From NCBI RefSeq assembly GCF_023159225.1, contig NC_063177.1:19802673-19866672 (forward strand): 64,000 bases of DNA, written 5' to 3'. The DNA is from Perognathus longimembris pacificus (lineage: Eukaryota > Chordata > Mammalia > Rodentia > Heteromyidae). Positions 37,643-48,100 of the stretch are shown here, piece after piece (position 1 is the stretch's first letter; each line of letters begins with the position of its first letter). The position numbers and the translations under genes were made by a program. The notes below the pieces were generated by a model. It was not told where the DNA came from and made no database searches. It worked only from the letters and a program-made list of their open reading frames with translations.

Positions 37643-39224
37643 GCCAGTCCTGGGCCTTGGACTCAGGGCCTGAGCACTGTCCCTGGCTTCTTTTTGCTCA
37701 AGGCTAGCACTCTACCACTTGAGTCACAGCGCTACTTCTGGCCATTTTCTGTATATGTGGTGCTGGGGAATCGAACCCAGGGCTTCAAGTATATGAGGCA
37801 AGCGCTCTTGCCACTAGGCCATATCCCCAGCCCATGTACACACTTTTGAGTAGCCATTTATTGAGTGGTGTCTTGCCTCATTGTAAGCTAATCCTGGGGA
37901 TACAAACACAGTTCTTGTTTTCCAGAAGCTTATAGGATATGTTGGCATCCAGTATACAAATTATTGCAGTGTGAGAGGGCTGTGGAAAGACAGAGGAGGA
38001 TGGGCCCAAGCAGCACTGGGGGGGTTAGGACTGGCAAGGAGGGTGGTGAGAAAGCAAAGAGTGCTAGAGTTGATTTGTATTGTCCTCCAGCTGTTGGCAG
38101 TCCCGACAGTTCATGAGGAGGAGCTAGGAAGGACAGGAGGCTGCCTCTGTGGGCTTGCAAAGTAAATCATCATCCCACAGACATTGGCAGCTTGGTCAGT
38201 CTCTGCAGCCTCCCTGGAGGAATACTTGGACTTTGTAGATGTGTTGATTAGAACAGATTTGGTCTTGTGCTCTGGGGCTTAAGTTCTTGTTTTCTCCCCT
38301 AGGAAGCCCAGAATTCCCACGTCTACTGGGTGAGTGTCTCCCTTTGGGGAGTGGAGAACTCTATGTGAGTGTGCCTGGGGGGCCAGGCAGGGCTGGGGGA
38401 TGTCTGCCTCCTGAGCAACATTGGGGCCAGCTTTTGCTGCCTTTTGCCTTCCATAGGATTCCAGGTGGGCTTGCCCAAGGACTCTTGTTTCTCAAACTTG
38501 AACTCTGTCCTTTATCCCACAGTGGCGCTACTGTATCCGCTTGGAGAACCTGGACAGTGATGTGGTACAGCTTCGGGAGCGGCACTGGAGGATATTCAGT
38601 CTTTCAGGCACCTTGGAGACCGTGAGAGGCCGAGGGGTGGTGGGCAGGGTGAGCATCATGGGCTTCGTCCCTGGTTACAAATGGAGAGTGGCTGTGTGAA
38701 CACAATGCCTTTCCTGGGCTACGAATCTTACAAGCCTGTGAGGTAGATTGCCTTTAACCCATTCCACAGATGAAGACAGTGAGGCTGGTACATTAACATG
38801 CAACCTGCTTGCTAGTAGAGGCAGGGCAAGGATTTAAATCCAATTAAGCCTGACATCAAAATCTTTCAGGGACAGGGTCTCACTGTGTAGCTTTAGCTCT
38901 ACCTCTGCCTCCCGAGTGCTGGATTATGTAGGTGTGTGCCATCACATGTGGCCTTTTTTGCATGTATACTTTTGCATAGTGTCTTCTTTTTGTTTTTTGG
39001 TCAGTCATGGGGCTTGAATTCAGGGCCGGGGTGCTATCCCTGAGTCTCTGTGCTCTGTGCTCTACCACTTTCAGCCACAGCACTACTTCTGTTTTTTTTG
39101 AGTAGTTAATTAAGATAAGAGTTTCCCAGGGATTTCTCTGCCTGAGCAGGATTTGAATGGCAATCTTCAGATCTCAATCTACTAAGTAGCTAGGATTACA
39201 AATGTGAGCCACTGGTACCTGGCT

Positions 39225-39265
<41 letters not shown>

Positions 39266-41304
39266 TTTTTGGTCAGTTCTGGAGCTTGAACTCAGGGCCT
39301 GAGCACTGTCCCTGGTTTCTTTTTGCTCAAGGCTAGCACTCTGCCACTTAAGCTACAATGCCACCTTCTGGCTTTTTCTATATATGTGGTACTGAGGAAT
39401 TGAACCCAGGGCTTCATGTATATGAGGCAAGCACTCTACCACTAGGCCATATTCCCAGCTTCATGTATGGTGTCTTAAAATCTGAACTTGACTTTGCTTA
39501 CATGGAGTGTGAGTCCCCTGCCACTCACAGTTGCCTTGTCTCTCTGTAATTGTACATCTTTTGCTGTTCTATGGTTTTATTTTTGCATTCCTTCTCTGCC
39601 TGTACCACTCTGTTTCTCGACTTTTTTTTTTTTTTTTTAATTTTCCAGTACTAGTGCTTGAACTTAGGGCTTGATGCTTTCAGCTTTCTTGTTCATGGCA
39701 GGTGATCTACCATGATCCACACCTCTAGCTTTCCCATCCTGTCTTCTAAGAAATAGTGTCACAAGTAGCATTAGTGCTGGGCCCACATGCTGCAAGCATG
39801 TCAGGAGAGGTTTGGAAAAGCAAAGTAGAAAAGTGAGAAATGGGCTGGGAATGTGGCCTAGTGGTAGAGTGCTTGCCTAGTATGCATGAAGTTCTGGGTT
39901 CAATTCCTCAGTATCACAGAAAAAGGTGTTCGTGGTGCTGTGACTCAAAAGAGTTAGAGCACCAGCCTTGAACACAAAGAGGCTCAGGGATAGCATCCAG
40001 GCCCTAAGTTCAAGCCCCAGGACTGGCCAAAAAAAAAGAAAAAAAGTGAGAAACAGGGCTTCACATTCTGTTTACTTGCTATGCAACTTTGGGTAAGTTA
40101 CTTAACCAAAATCTCAGATTCTTACTGCTGAAACGGGGATCACACATAGTGTATTATGATCATTACCAGTCAGTGAAGGCTTGCAGAGTACTTGCCATGG
40201 TGCCTGCCTGTCCCTTAGTTCTACTGGAGTGTTGAGATGTTTTCAGAGCAGGTCTTGTGCCCCAGCCTCTTCCTCAGTGCCCTGAGGTCTGAGGTTATTT
40301 TTCTCAAAATCAGAATAAAAGACCCAGGCCAATGGCCATGCTGGGGGAGAGGCTATTGCTAGTTAAGTCATTGCCAATGTGGTTTCTGGTGGAGACATCC
40401 AGCCCTAAGGAACTGACAGTCAGCATGTGGCCCCAGTTACAGGGAATGTGGGACCTAAGGTGTCTGACCCATTTTGCCTGAATCTTTACAGGAACCAGTG
40501 TTATCCAAGGAGCAGCCTGCATTCCAGTATAGCAGCCACGTCTCCCTGCAAGCTTCTAGCGGGCACATGTGGTAAGCAAGTGTCTGCTGGGGCACGGGCT
40601 GGTCACTTGCAAACAGCTTCAGGTTAGAGAAATGGAGCTCAAAGGACACATCTACATCCTCAGCACTGGGAGGGCTACAGGCTTAAGAAAAAAGTTGAGT
40701 TGTTAGTAAGCTCAGCTTATAGTCAACACCAGGACAAGTCAGGCCCTAGATGGAGCTTTGTCGGCTATTCATGGTTGTGTGAGACCCTGATTCCCAGTAA
40801 CCTAAGCTCTCTAGGTTGAAGACTTAGCAGGCAATTTGAGTATGCACTGAGTTGCTCACGTAGTAGTTCCCCCTGGTGTTTCAGGGAACCTCAAAGTGTA
40901 GTTGGGTACAGTATAAAGGATTAGAATCTGCGTAGCTGTTTCTGGTTTTGGTAGTACTGGGACTTGAACTTCCTAGGTCTACCACTTAAGCCACACTTCT
41001 AGTTCTATCCTTTCATGTAGGGTCAAGAGGGGCTCTTATATCTTTGGCCTGGTCATCCTTTCATGAGCTAGACAGAAGAGGCTTGGGCCTGCTTCAGCCT
41101 GCTCTGGCACCAAGGGCATCTGGCCACCCAGGTCCTTAAGAGGGCTTTGGCTTTGACTCCCTCTAAACTAGCTTCTCTCTGACCCTCAGGGGCACGTTCC
41201 GCTTTGAGAGACCTGATGGCTCCCATTTTGATGTCCGGATTCCACCCTTCTCCCTGGAAAGCAATAAAGATGAGAAGACACCACCCTCAGGCCTTCACTG
41301 GTAG
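31559..41304 (+). CDS. POLDIP2: POLDIP2 (PDIP38), complete (11 exons, 368 aa)
   Basis: Binds DNA polymerase delta p50, PCNA and PrimPol. It is also found in mitochondria, where it works with ClpXP. Exons: 31559-31719, 33185-33266, 34605-34702, 35671-35767, 35921-35996, 36165-36272, 37207-37343, 38303-38329, 38523-38648, 40492-40571 and 41190-41304 (1107 bp). Length equals human. An Arg-rich N-terminus without acidic residues (about 1-54) fits a mitochondrial presequence. A YccV/HspQ-like domain follows (about 70-200, with GYRGVVLFPWQARLYDRD and TYYQVLIDARDCPH). The ApaG/DUF525 domain is at about 235-360 (IRVTVIPFYM, WRYCIRLENLDSD, GTFRFERPDG). TNFAIP1 lies tail-to-tail downstream. Confidence 0.97.
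32592..32686 (-). mobile_element. B1 SINE fragment
   Basis: Antisense: GAGACAAGGATGGCCTCAAA through ATACCTGGCT, in POLDIP2 intron 1. Confidence 0.6.
33185..33266 (+). CDS. POLDIP2: POLDIP2 exon 2
   Basis: Residues 54-81 (VLETVGVFEVPKQNGKYETGQ). Acceptor aatcag|AA, donor GCAG|GTAAGT. Confidence 0.95.
33410..33657 (-). mobile_element. B1-Geo composite SINE
   Basis: Antisense copy in POLDIP2 intron 2: GTCCTGGGGCTTGAACCCAG to GAGCCATCGGCACCCAGCC. Confidence 0.75.
33826..34096 (+). mobile_element. B1-Geo composite SINE with CA/CG-rich tail
   Basis: TGGTGGTTCATGCCTATAAT left arm, GCTGTGGCTCAAGTGGTAGA right arm, tail (CGCA)n/(CA)n at 34063-34096. Confidence 0.77.
34605..34702 (+). CDS. POLDIP2: POLDIP2 exon 3
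   Basis: Residues 82-113 plus part of K114; HspQ-like core FGYRGVVLFPWQARLYDRD. Donor GAAAA|GTAAGT. Confidence 0.95.
34942..35165 (-). mobile_element. B1-Geo composite SINE
   Basis: Antisense: CCTTGGGGCTTCAACTCTGG to GAGCTACCAGTGCCTGGC. Confidence 0.75.
35671..35767 (+). CDS. POLDIP2: POLDIP2 exon 4
   Basis: Residues 114-146, ending RDCPHI. The repeated GTAAGTAAG at the donor offers a second GT 4 bp on, but only ATA|GTAAGT keeps the frame. Confidence 0.93.
35921..35996 (+). CDS. POLDIP2: POLDIP2 exon 5
   Basis: Residues 147-171 (SQRSQTEAVTFLANHDDSRAL onward to YAIP) plus one base of G172. Confidence 0.95.
36165..36272 (+). CDS. POLDIP2: POLDIP2 exon 6
   Basis: Residues 172-207 (LDYVSHEDILPYTSTDQVP onward); ends AAAG|GTAATC. 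Confidence 0.95.
36284..36760 (+). mobile_element. B1-Geo composite SINE interrupted by an antisense IDL-Geo copy
   Basis: Left arm GGCATTGGTGGCTCACCCCT; after the insertion AAGCTGGAAGTAGAACTGTG and GTCCAAGTGATAGAGG. Confidence 0.75.
36322..36530 (-). mobile_element. IDL-Geo-type SINE nested in an older SINE
   Basis: GATCCTGGCTACTT flanks both sides (36313 and 36532). The host B1-Geo element spans 36284-36760 in a POLDIP2 intron. Confidence 0.88.
37207..37343 (+). CDS. POLDIP2: POLDIP2 exon 7
   Basis: Residues 208-253; linker and first ApaG-domain strands (TTENIRVTVIPFYMGMR). Donor AGG|GTGTGT. Confidence 0.94.
37628..37832 (-). mobile_element. IDL-Geo-type SINE
   Basis: CATGTACACACTTTT on both sides (37599 and 37833). 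In POLDIP2 intron 7, just upstream of the 27-bp exon. Confidence 0.87.
38303..38329 (+). CDS. POLDIP2: POLDIP2 exon 8 (27-bp microexon)
   Basis: Nine codons, EAQNSHVYW, residues 254-262, phase 0 at both ends. Acceptor cccctag|GA, donor TGG|GTGAGT. Skipping would remove nine ApaG residues without a frameshift. Confidence 0.93.
38523..38648 (+). CDS. POLDIP2: POLDIP2 exon 9
   Basis: Residues 263-304; ApaG core WRYCIRLENLDSDVVQLRER, then RGRGVVGR. Phase 0. Confidence 0.95.
38680..38850 (-). repeat. MIR element
   Basis: CATTCCACAGATGAAGACAG and TGAGGCTGGTACATTAACAT, a worn antisense MIR. Confidence 0.5.
38868..39226 (-). mobile_element. B1 fragment followed by a B1-Geo composite SINE
   Basis: B1-like 38868-38953, then B1-Geo 38983-39226; both antisense. 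Confidence 0.65.
39230..39260. repeat. (TC)n microsatellite
   Basis: Lies between two antisense SINEs. Confidence 0.95.
39266..39462 (-). mobile_element. IDL-Geo-type SINE
   Basis: Antisense full dimer following a (TC)n run, in a POLDIP2 intron. Confidence 0.82.
39841..40041 (+). mobile_element. IDL-Geo-type SINE with duplication
   Basis: AAAAGTGAGAAA at 39829-39840 and 40042-40053. The junction of the two arms is diverged. Confidence 0.87.
40065..40215 (+). repeat. MIR element
   Basis: TATGCAACTTTGGGTAAGTT, ACTTAACCAAAATCTCAGAT. Confidence 0.55.
40492..40571 (+). CDS. POLDIP2: POLDIP2 exon 10
   Basis: Residues 305-330 plus part of W331 (EPVLSKEQPAFQYSSHVSLQ onward). Donor TGTG|GTAAGC. 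Confidence 0.95.
41190..41304 (+). CDS. POLDIP2: POLDIP2 exon 11 (C-terminus)
   Basis: Residues 331-368 (GTFRFERPDGSHFDVRIPPF onward), stop TAG at 41302. Confidence 0.95.
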
Positions 41305-41629
41305 CCAGCTGAGGCCCTGGGTGCCCATGCTTGGCCGTTCAGAACAGCTCTCAACCCACAATTGCTGCAGAACTCCAATCTCTCCCCATCATGAGCCACA
41401 ATGGGTCTCTTAATCCTTTGCACCATTTAATTATGGGCCTCTTTTTTGGGGGGCAGGGGTTGTAAATGTTTTCTTTGGAAGACCCATAAGGACTACTCCA
41501 AGGCTAGCCTCCTCCTAAGCCCTACCTATATCATGTTCCAGCAAATCTTCCCACCAAGGAACTGTTCAACAGCCACAGGCCTCAGGGAGTTTCCTGGCCT
41601 GTCACACTGTCTGGAATGTGAGGTTGGTC

Positions 41630-41635
41630 AATAAA
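41630..41635 (+). terminator. POLDIP2: POLDIP2 polyadenylation signal
   Basis: AATAAA 326 bp after the stop, followed by a GT-rich stretch. Confidence 0.8.
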
Positions 41636-42405
41636 CCAGTGCATGCTTGGCCACCCTCGCCATTTTTGCCCCCAGAGTCTCATGACAGGTCTTCTGATCT
41701 AGTAGGGACCTTTGATTGCTATTTATGCAAGGTTACTTCTAGGGAGCCACCTCCTCTGCTAGGGTTTGTAGGTCCCTCTGAGGCTGGACACTAACATCTC
41801 TTAGGGGGCACTACACCACTCAGCCTGAGAGCACACACTAGATTAAACTCATGTTCTCTTTACTCTCTGCCAAGTGTAGGGAAGCAGCCAGCATCAGAAT
41901 TGGAGTGGCCTGGCTCCTAATACTGGCCAACCACTGCCTTCTCTGGTCTCACCAAGCCCAGGAGGAGGCAGGCGAGTTGGGTGTTGGAGTAGTGGGCTTG
42001 CTAGTCAGCATAAGTCCGTAAGGCATCTAGACCACAAGTGCAAGATTTGGGCTAACAAGCTGCTTAAGATATAAGATGGTGACCAATCCACACTACTTCC
42101 AGATCTCTAAGCACCAGACAGGACTTGGGCTCATTTGTCCCCATTCTTAGGATTCCTTCAGCCCTATCACCTTAGTGATTATTAGAGGTCAGTACATTCT
42201 GAAATATTAAATCTCAGTTCTAGTCCTTGTTAGTGTTGTGCTTAATCCTCCACCAGGGGGAGCTTGGGTTGTAGGGCAACATAGTAGTCAATATTATGGC
42301 CTAGACAGAGCACAAAACGTCTGGTAGGGAAGAGAAATTTAGGAAGTGAGTCCACAACTCTACTTACTGCAAACATAGGTCTGTGCCAGTGTAGCATTGT
42401 ACAAT

Positions 42406-44908
42406 TTTATTAGAAATTAGTGTTTACTTCCATCACTTAGGCTGAGCCACAAAGGATTGCAGTTATATGACAAAGGAAAAGTTCTCTCATGCCAGAATCT
42501 GTGCCATCCTTTGGACAGACGATGGTTGCATACCAAATTTAATAAAACCCAGTCCTGGGTTTTATTTCTGAAGAAATCCCAGTTTCTTCAGAAATTGACA
42601 GTTTGACCTTCCCTACTCTTTTTATTCTCCCATAGGCTGCTTTTCTTTGGAAAATTCATAGTGTCAAGACCTGTGTTTTCATCCCTTGGGACTAGAGATT
42701 CCTCATACCCATAAGTCACAAGGTCCACTCAACAAAGCTAAGATCAGTGTTAGTGTTTTAAGACCAAGGTTATTTCCAGTCAAAGAATATAAATGCCCAG
42801 CCTCGGACTACTGTGCTTTCTTAGAACCCAGGACTAGACACCACGAAGAGCTGAGGGCCTGAATATTAAAGCAAGTAGAGGCTAAAGGGGACATGGGGGT
42901 CAAAGAACAAGCATGGGAATACTCAGTGGGGAGCTGGGAATTTTGAGTTCTAAAGGGTTTCATGAGAACAGCTGAGAAAATAGGCTGGTGGCCTCAGGCT
43001 GAAGCATTCCAGTCTCTCTGGAAAAGACACAAAGCCAAAGCTTGAATTTGTGCAAGAAATGGATTGTCTTAATTCCAGTGAAGGCTATAAGAATTAGTAG
43101 CTGATCACTAAGGTGCCTGATCTAAGTCTTACAACTATTTCTACATTCAAGACTGTGACTTAACATAAAATGCCTGACTAAGTCATATTGCCCAACTCTG
43201 GGCCTGGCATTTTCCAGTAGTCAGCTCTGTGTAGCCACTAGGTGATCCCGAGTAGTCAACACAGGGACAAACTGAACCTGATCAGCCGTGCTCTTCCCCA
43301 AGGAAGCAGGCACTGCATGTGGCCACGATGCTCTGTCCAGCAGAGACCATCAGTTCTCTCCCTCAGCATTCCTCTGCAAACAATTCAGATAAGCTCCAAG
43401 CCAAACAAGGCGATGAGAACCAAAGTCATGAGGAGAAACTCACACCCTGTCTGGTGCTTGGCATCTCCAGGCCAAGCGACCTAAAAGAAAGGTTTCCCAT
43501 CACTGTATGTATGCACTCGCCACGTGGCAGAACCGCCTTCTCCAAGAACATGGATATCAGGATGAGCCATTGATGCACAGTCTGCTGGGATCCCAGTTTG
43601 CTGTCCTCAGCTAATGGGCACACAGGCCGGCAATGCGCAATGCTTGGGTTCTGCTGCCTTCTTGCTGTGGCTTCCATGTATTTCTGGTCCAGAGGCGCTC
43701 TCTGCCCCCATGACAGCTTTTGGTTTTACAGTATAAAAGGGCATTGTGTCTTGGGACTGAGGGCAACAAAGGACAAGAGTCAAAAAGAACCCTGTTAGAT
43801 GCAAGGAGTCAGTGAAGTGGCCCTATGAGGTTGGGTAGGGTCTTTTCACAAGATGCTAGTAAGACCCCAGGTCCCAACTTTCCTTCCTTGGTGCCCTTTA
43901 GGTTGGCTGGCCGGCCAAGACTGGCAAAGCTAAAGCTGTTTGTGTTTTTTTTTATTGCTTTTCTTTCTTTTCTTTTTTTTTCTTTGCAAGTCTCACTGAA
44001 CAGCCCAAATTAGCCTCAAATTTGGGGATTCCCCTACCTCAGCCTTACAAGTGCTGGGATTATAGGTACATACTACCAGCTCCAGCTAATCAATTGCTTC
44101 CTCTTTATCCCCTCTCTCAAGCTGTTTCTACAGGAAAGGGGATTCAGGTGAGAAAGATACGGGTTAGGACACAGTAAAAATCTCCTGAATAAAAGTACAA
44201 AGTGCTTTCAAGATAGATCTCAAAGGCAAGGGGGAGGGTTAGACAGAGGGGTCTGCCTTAAACAGGGTTCTGGCACCCTGTGGGGGCAACAAAAATGCCC
44301 AGTCTTCACTCATGAGACGCAAAAATAATTCTTAGTTTTTTTTGTGTGTGTTTTTGGTGGTACTGGGGACTGAATCAGGTAGACTGCACAGGCCAGACAA
44401 TCTCTTTACCACTGAGTTCCATGCCTGGTCCTCTAGATAGAAGTTTACTCTTTGAGATAAGGTCTAGATAAGTTACCCAGGCTGGCAACAAAACTTGATC
44501 TCCCACTTTAGCCTCCCAGATAAGTTAGGATTAAAGGTATGCACCACTACATCCGACATCTATATTATTTAAAACCCAAGCTTGTCAAACCTATGCTTAA
44601 AAATCCTTGAAGAAGCCCCTCCTGTTAAAGAGGAGGCCTCCATAGCACCAGAAGCTGCCGTTCCTCCCCTGTGACGACATTCCTCATGGGAATGGCTTCT
44701 TAGCCGGAGGTGTGGGTCCATGCCCCCCAGAGCAGAAGCATCTTCCTGTTGGGAGAAGCTTCTGGAAGTACTGGGGGGGGAGGGGCCCTGGCAGGCACTC
44801 TGAACTCCCAGGCAGGACCCATCACCTCTGCATGCTGGAGCTGACTCTAGCTGGCAGCAGCAAGGAGTGGCCAGTGGGGTTGGAGCTCCACAGGACGGCA
44901 GGGGCCCG
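42406..44908 (-). other. TNFAIP1: Probable TNFAIP1 3' UTR
   Basis: About 2.5 kb without a gene, ending at a minus-strand AATAAA (42406-42411). The human 3' UTR is of similar length as I recall. The distal part to 44000 is free of SINEs, unlike nearly all other non-coding DNA here. An ATTAAA variant at 41427-41432 could extend the end into the POLDIP2 3' UTR. Confidence 0.5.
44009..44560 (-). mobile_element. Old B1 and ID-like fragments
   Basis: B1-like 44009-44095, ID-like 44354-44430 and B1-like 44450-44560, all antisense to the plus strand and therefore sense to TNFAIP1. Confidence 0.5.
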
Positions 44909-45145
44909 TCAGTCTCGATGAGTAGACTGGTGGCCGAGCTGCCTATCATCGTAAGTGCTGTAGCGCTTGACATGGATGCGGCGCACTCGGTCCCGGAGTT
45001 CAAAAGTCTCCTCATCTTCACTGGGGGAAGCCTGGCTGTGACTCCGGCTTGTGGCCTCCAATAAGGAGTTGTCAGGGACGCGGGGGGTCTCATAGAGTAG
45101 GACATTCAGTGTCTCCTCATAGATCCGGGCCTCTGGGAACTCCAC
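44909..45145 (-). CDS. TNFAIP1: TNFAIP1 coding exon 6 (C-terminus)
   Basis: Residues 239-316; Ser/Glu-rich segment [20 protein letters not shown], ending GHQSTHRD and a stop at 44909-44911. Confidence 0.95.
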   Translation of the reverse strand: MEFPEARIYEETLNVLLYETPRVPDNSLLEATSRSHSQASPSEDEETFELRDRVRRIHVKRYSTYDDRQLGHQSTHRD

Positions 45146-48100
45146 CTGGAGTGAAGGAGACAAGACTGAGGCTCTACATCAGTGGGAGTACCTACCAGTG
45201 CTCTTGGCCCTGTGTGATTCCACGAAGCCTGTGACCTCACAAGACTGGTGGCTGGCTAGCGATGGGGGACAGGTCTCCTGAAGGAGGTGTGAGGGGGGAT
45301 ATACTCTATGGCTTGTTTAGCATGTGCAAAGCGGAGCTAAGACCCCACTACCACTCAAAAGAAAAAAAAAAAAAAGGAAATGAACACTTCTGAGATTAAT
45401 GAGGGAGGACTAAGCATTTTTGCTATGTCTACAGGGTGTTAGGACCCCACCCAGGACTCATGCTAACCCAAGACTGATGATAGCGTGCGTGGAAGGTGGG
45501 CCTAGCTGCAGACACAGCTCCGCCATTTACTAGCTGGGAGGCCTGTGGCCTGAGCTTTCTGGGCTGCAGTTTCTGTAAAGTGATTTAATATCCAGGGTTA
45601 AAAAAAAATTTATTTTTGGCAGTACTGGGGTTTGAACTTAGGTTTTGTGCTTGTTATGGTGGTATTGTACCACTTGAGCCATGTCTCCAGCTCTTTTTTA
45701 GTTATTTTATTCTTTTAGGGGGTCTTCCTTTTTGTTCAGGCTAGCTTAAACATGATCCAATTTAGGCTTCCTAAATAGCTAGAATGACAGGCACATAGCA
45801 TCATGCTCAGCTTTTAATTAACTGAGATGAGGTCTTGTCAACTTTTTTGTCTGGGCTGGCCTCAAACCTCAATCTTCCCTGCCTCCTAAGTAGTTACAAT
45901 TACAGTTATGAACTGTCATATACAGGTTTTATTTTTCTGAGACATGGTCTTCCCATGTAGCTTAGGCTGGTAGAGCTATGTTTGTACCAAGTACCATGTA
46001 AATTATTATGTAGCTCTATCTGGCCCCAAATTTCTATTGCTCTTGCTTGAGTCTCCTGAATGTGGGTATATACCAGTATGCCTGGCTAATATCTACCTTG
46101 AGTTGTCAGCATCACAAGAGAGATGTAAACTGCTTAGCATAGGAAAGAGCCTAATACATAGTCAATTATCAAATGCATAAATAAAAAGGAACTGCTATTG
46201 GGCAGTGGTGGCACATGCCTGTAGTCCTAACTACTCAGAAGTCTGAGATTTGAAGGCCAGCCAGGAATTTTTTTTTTTTTTTTTTTTTTTTTGGCCAGTC
46301 CTGGGCCTTGGACTCAGGGCCTGAGCACTGTCCCTGGCTTCTTCCCGCTCAAGGCTAGCACTCTGCCACCTGCGCCACAGCGCCGCTTCTGGCCGTTTTC
46401 CATATATGTGGTGCTGGGGAATCGAACCTAGGGCCTCGTGTATCCGAGGCAGGCACTCTTGCCACTAGGCTATATCCCCAGCCCCCAGCCAGGAATTTTG
46501 AACAGTATTCTAACCAAGCCATGGCCCAAGCTATGGTCATTACATCACACTGCTTCCTTTAAGAATCCTCCCGGGCTGGGGATATAGCCTAGTGGCAAGA
46601 GTGCCTGCCTTGGTATACCCGAGGCCCTAGGTTCGATTCCCCAGCACCACATATACAGAAAACGGCCAGAAGCGGCGCTGTGGCTCAAGAGGCAGAGTGC
46701 TAGCCTTGAGCGAGAAGAAGCCAGGGACAGTGCTCAGGCCCTGAGTCCAAGGCCCAGGACTGGCCAAAAAAAAAAAAGAATCCTCCCGTTGTTGCATCTC
46801 ACGTTTGCAAAAGAGAAAAACATTTAAATGGTTTATCCATCATCAGCAATGTCAGACAAGTGACAGAACCAGAATTTAAACCTGATCTGTTGCCACTGCA
46901 ACAGGAAGTTTCCTGCTGGTCAGTGGGCTCTCTTGGCAGTCAGGAATGAACCATTTCTGTCTGCTCTTCATTTCCCTGTTTCTGGCTTTGTCCTAGCCAG
47001 CGGTGTCAGCGTAGCATGTTTGGGTAAGAATGCTGGATGTGTGGCCCTTTTTGTTCCTTATGGGAAAGGCAGCACCTGTCTTGCCCTAACCAGCCCCTCC
47101 CTGGCTGCTGTGTCCGGCCTCCGGTCAGAAGGCCCCATACCTTGGTCTGCTTCTTCTCTGTGGCGTATACGATGGAGGTGCAGCACACCTCTGCCAGCTT
47201 CCGACCCTGGCCATAGAAGGACCAGCAGCAGATCTCATCACCTATGACGTCCTTGATGAAGAGTACCCGGCCATTGAAGCGCAGGGACAGCTTGTCAAAC
47301 AGCTCGATGTTCTTCAGCAGGTGGTCGTCAGAGTTGCTGAAAAACCCAGGAGAGCCAGCAGGCCTGGGAATGAGGTCCCAGCACAGAGGGGATGGCTGGG
47401 CCCTCCCCTTCCTGTCCCTGTATTGCTGCTGAAATGAAGGTATTGGGGGGAGATGTGGTCCTTAAAGGTTGGGGGCTTATGAGGAAAAGGATCCTATTGG
47501 CTTTTGATTATGGGGGTGGGAGAGGAGATTGAGGGAGGAGCTCTTCCCAAGCCTAGAAGCGGGGGGGGGGGGGGGGGGGGGGGAGGGAGTTCCACTGCTA
47601 CTTCAGCAGGTGGTGCTTCTTGATTGCTGTGGGTGACACTGACCATGTGCCTGTTCACAGGGAGTCACCAGGAGGCTGCAGCCACCTGTGTACACTGGCC
47701 TGTCAGTCTAGTGCAAGTCCAAAGGCTGCAAGAGGTTTAGGACCTGGATAACTGGCTTTTTAGCATCCCTCCTCCATCGGCTAGGACAGTGAACACACCT
47801 GACACACCCCTGACATGTGGCAAGGTAAGGGCACATTTACATAACCTACCCTGGGCCCTGGGCCAAGTTCTAAATGCTTCCACCCTGACCACCCTCTACT
47901 CCCAGTTTGTCACTCTTAGCATGCCTCCTTCCAAAACCAAAACCCATGCCTCTGGCCAGTACGCAGCTTCCTTTGAATCTGCTATCTGCTCACTCGCAGC
48001 CCTTCTCCAGACCCCTACCTGGTATAGGAATACTTGTTGTTGCTTCTATTGTACAGCAGCTTCACCACGGGCTGTGAGGGAGGAGAGAGTGAGGAGTGGG

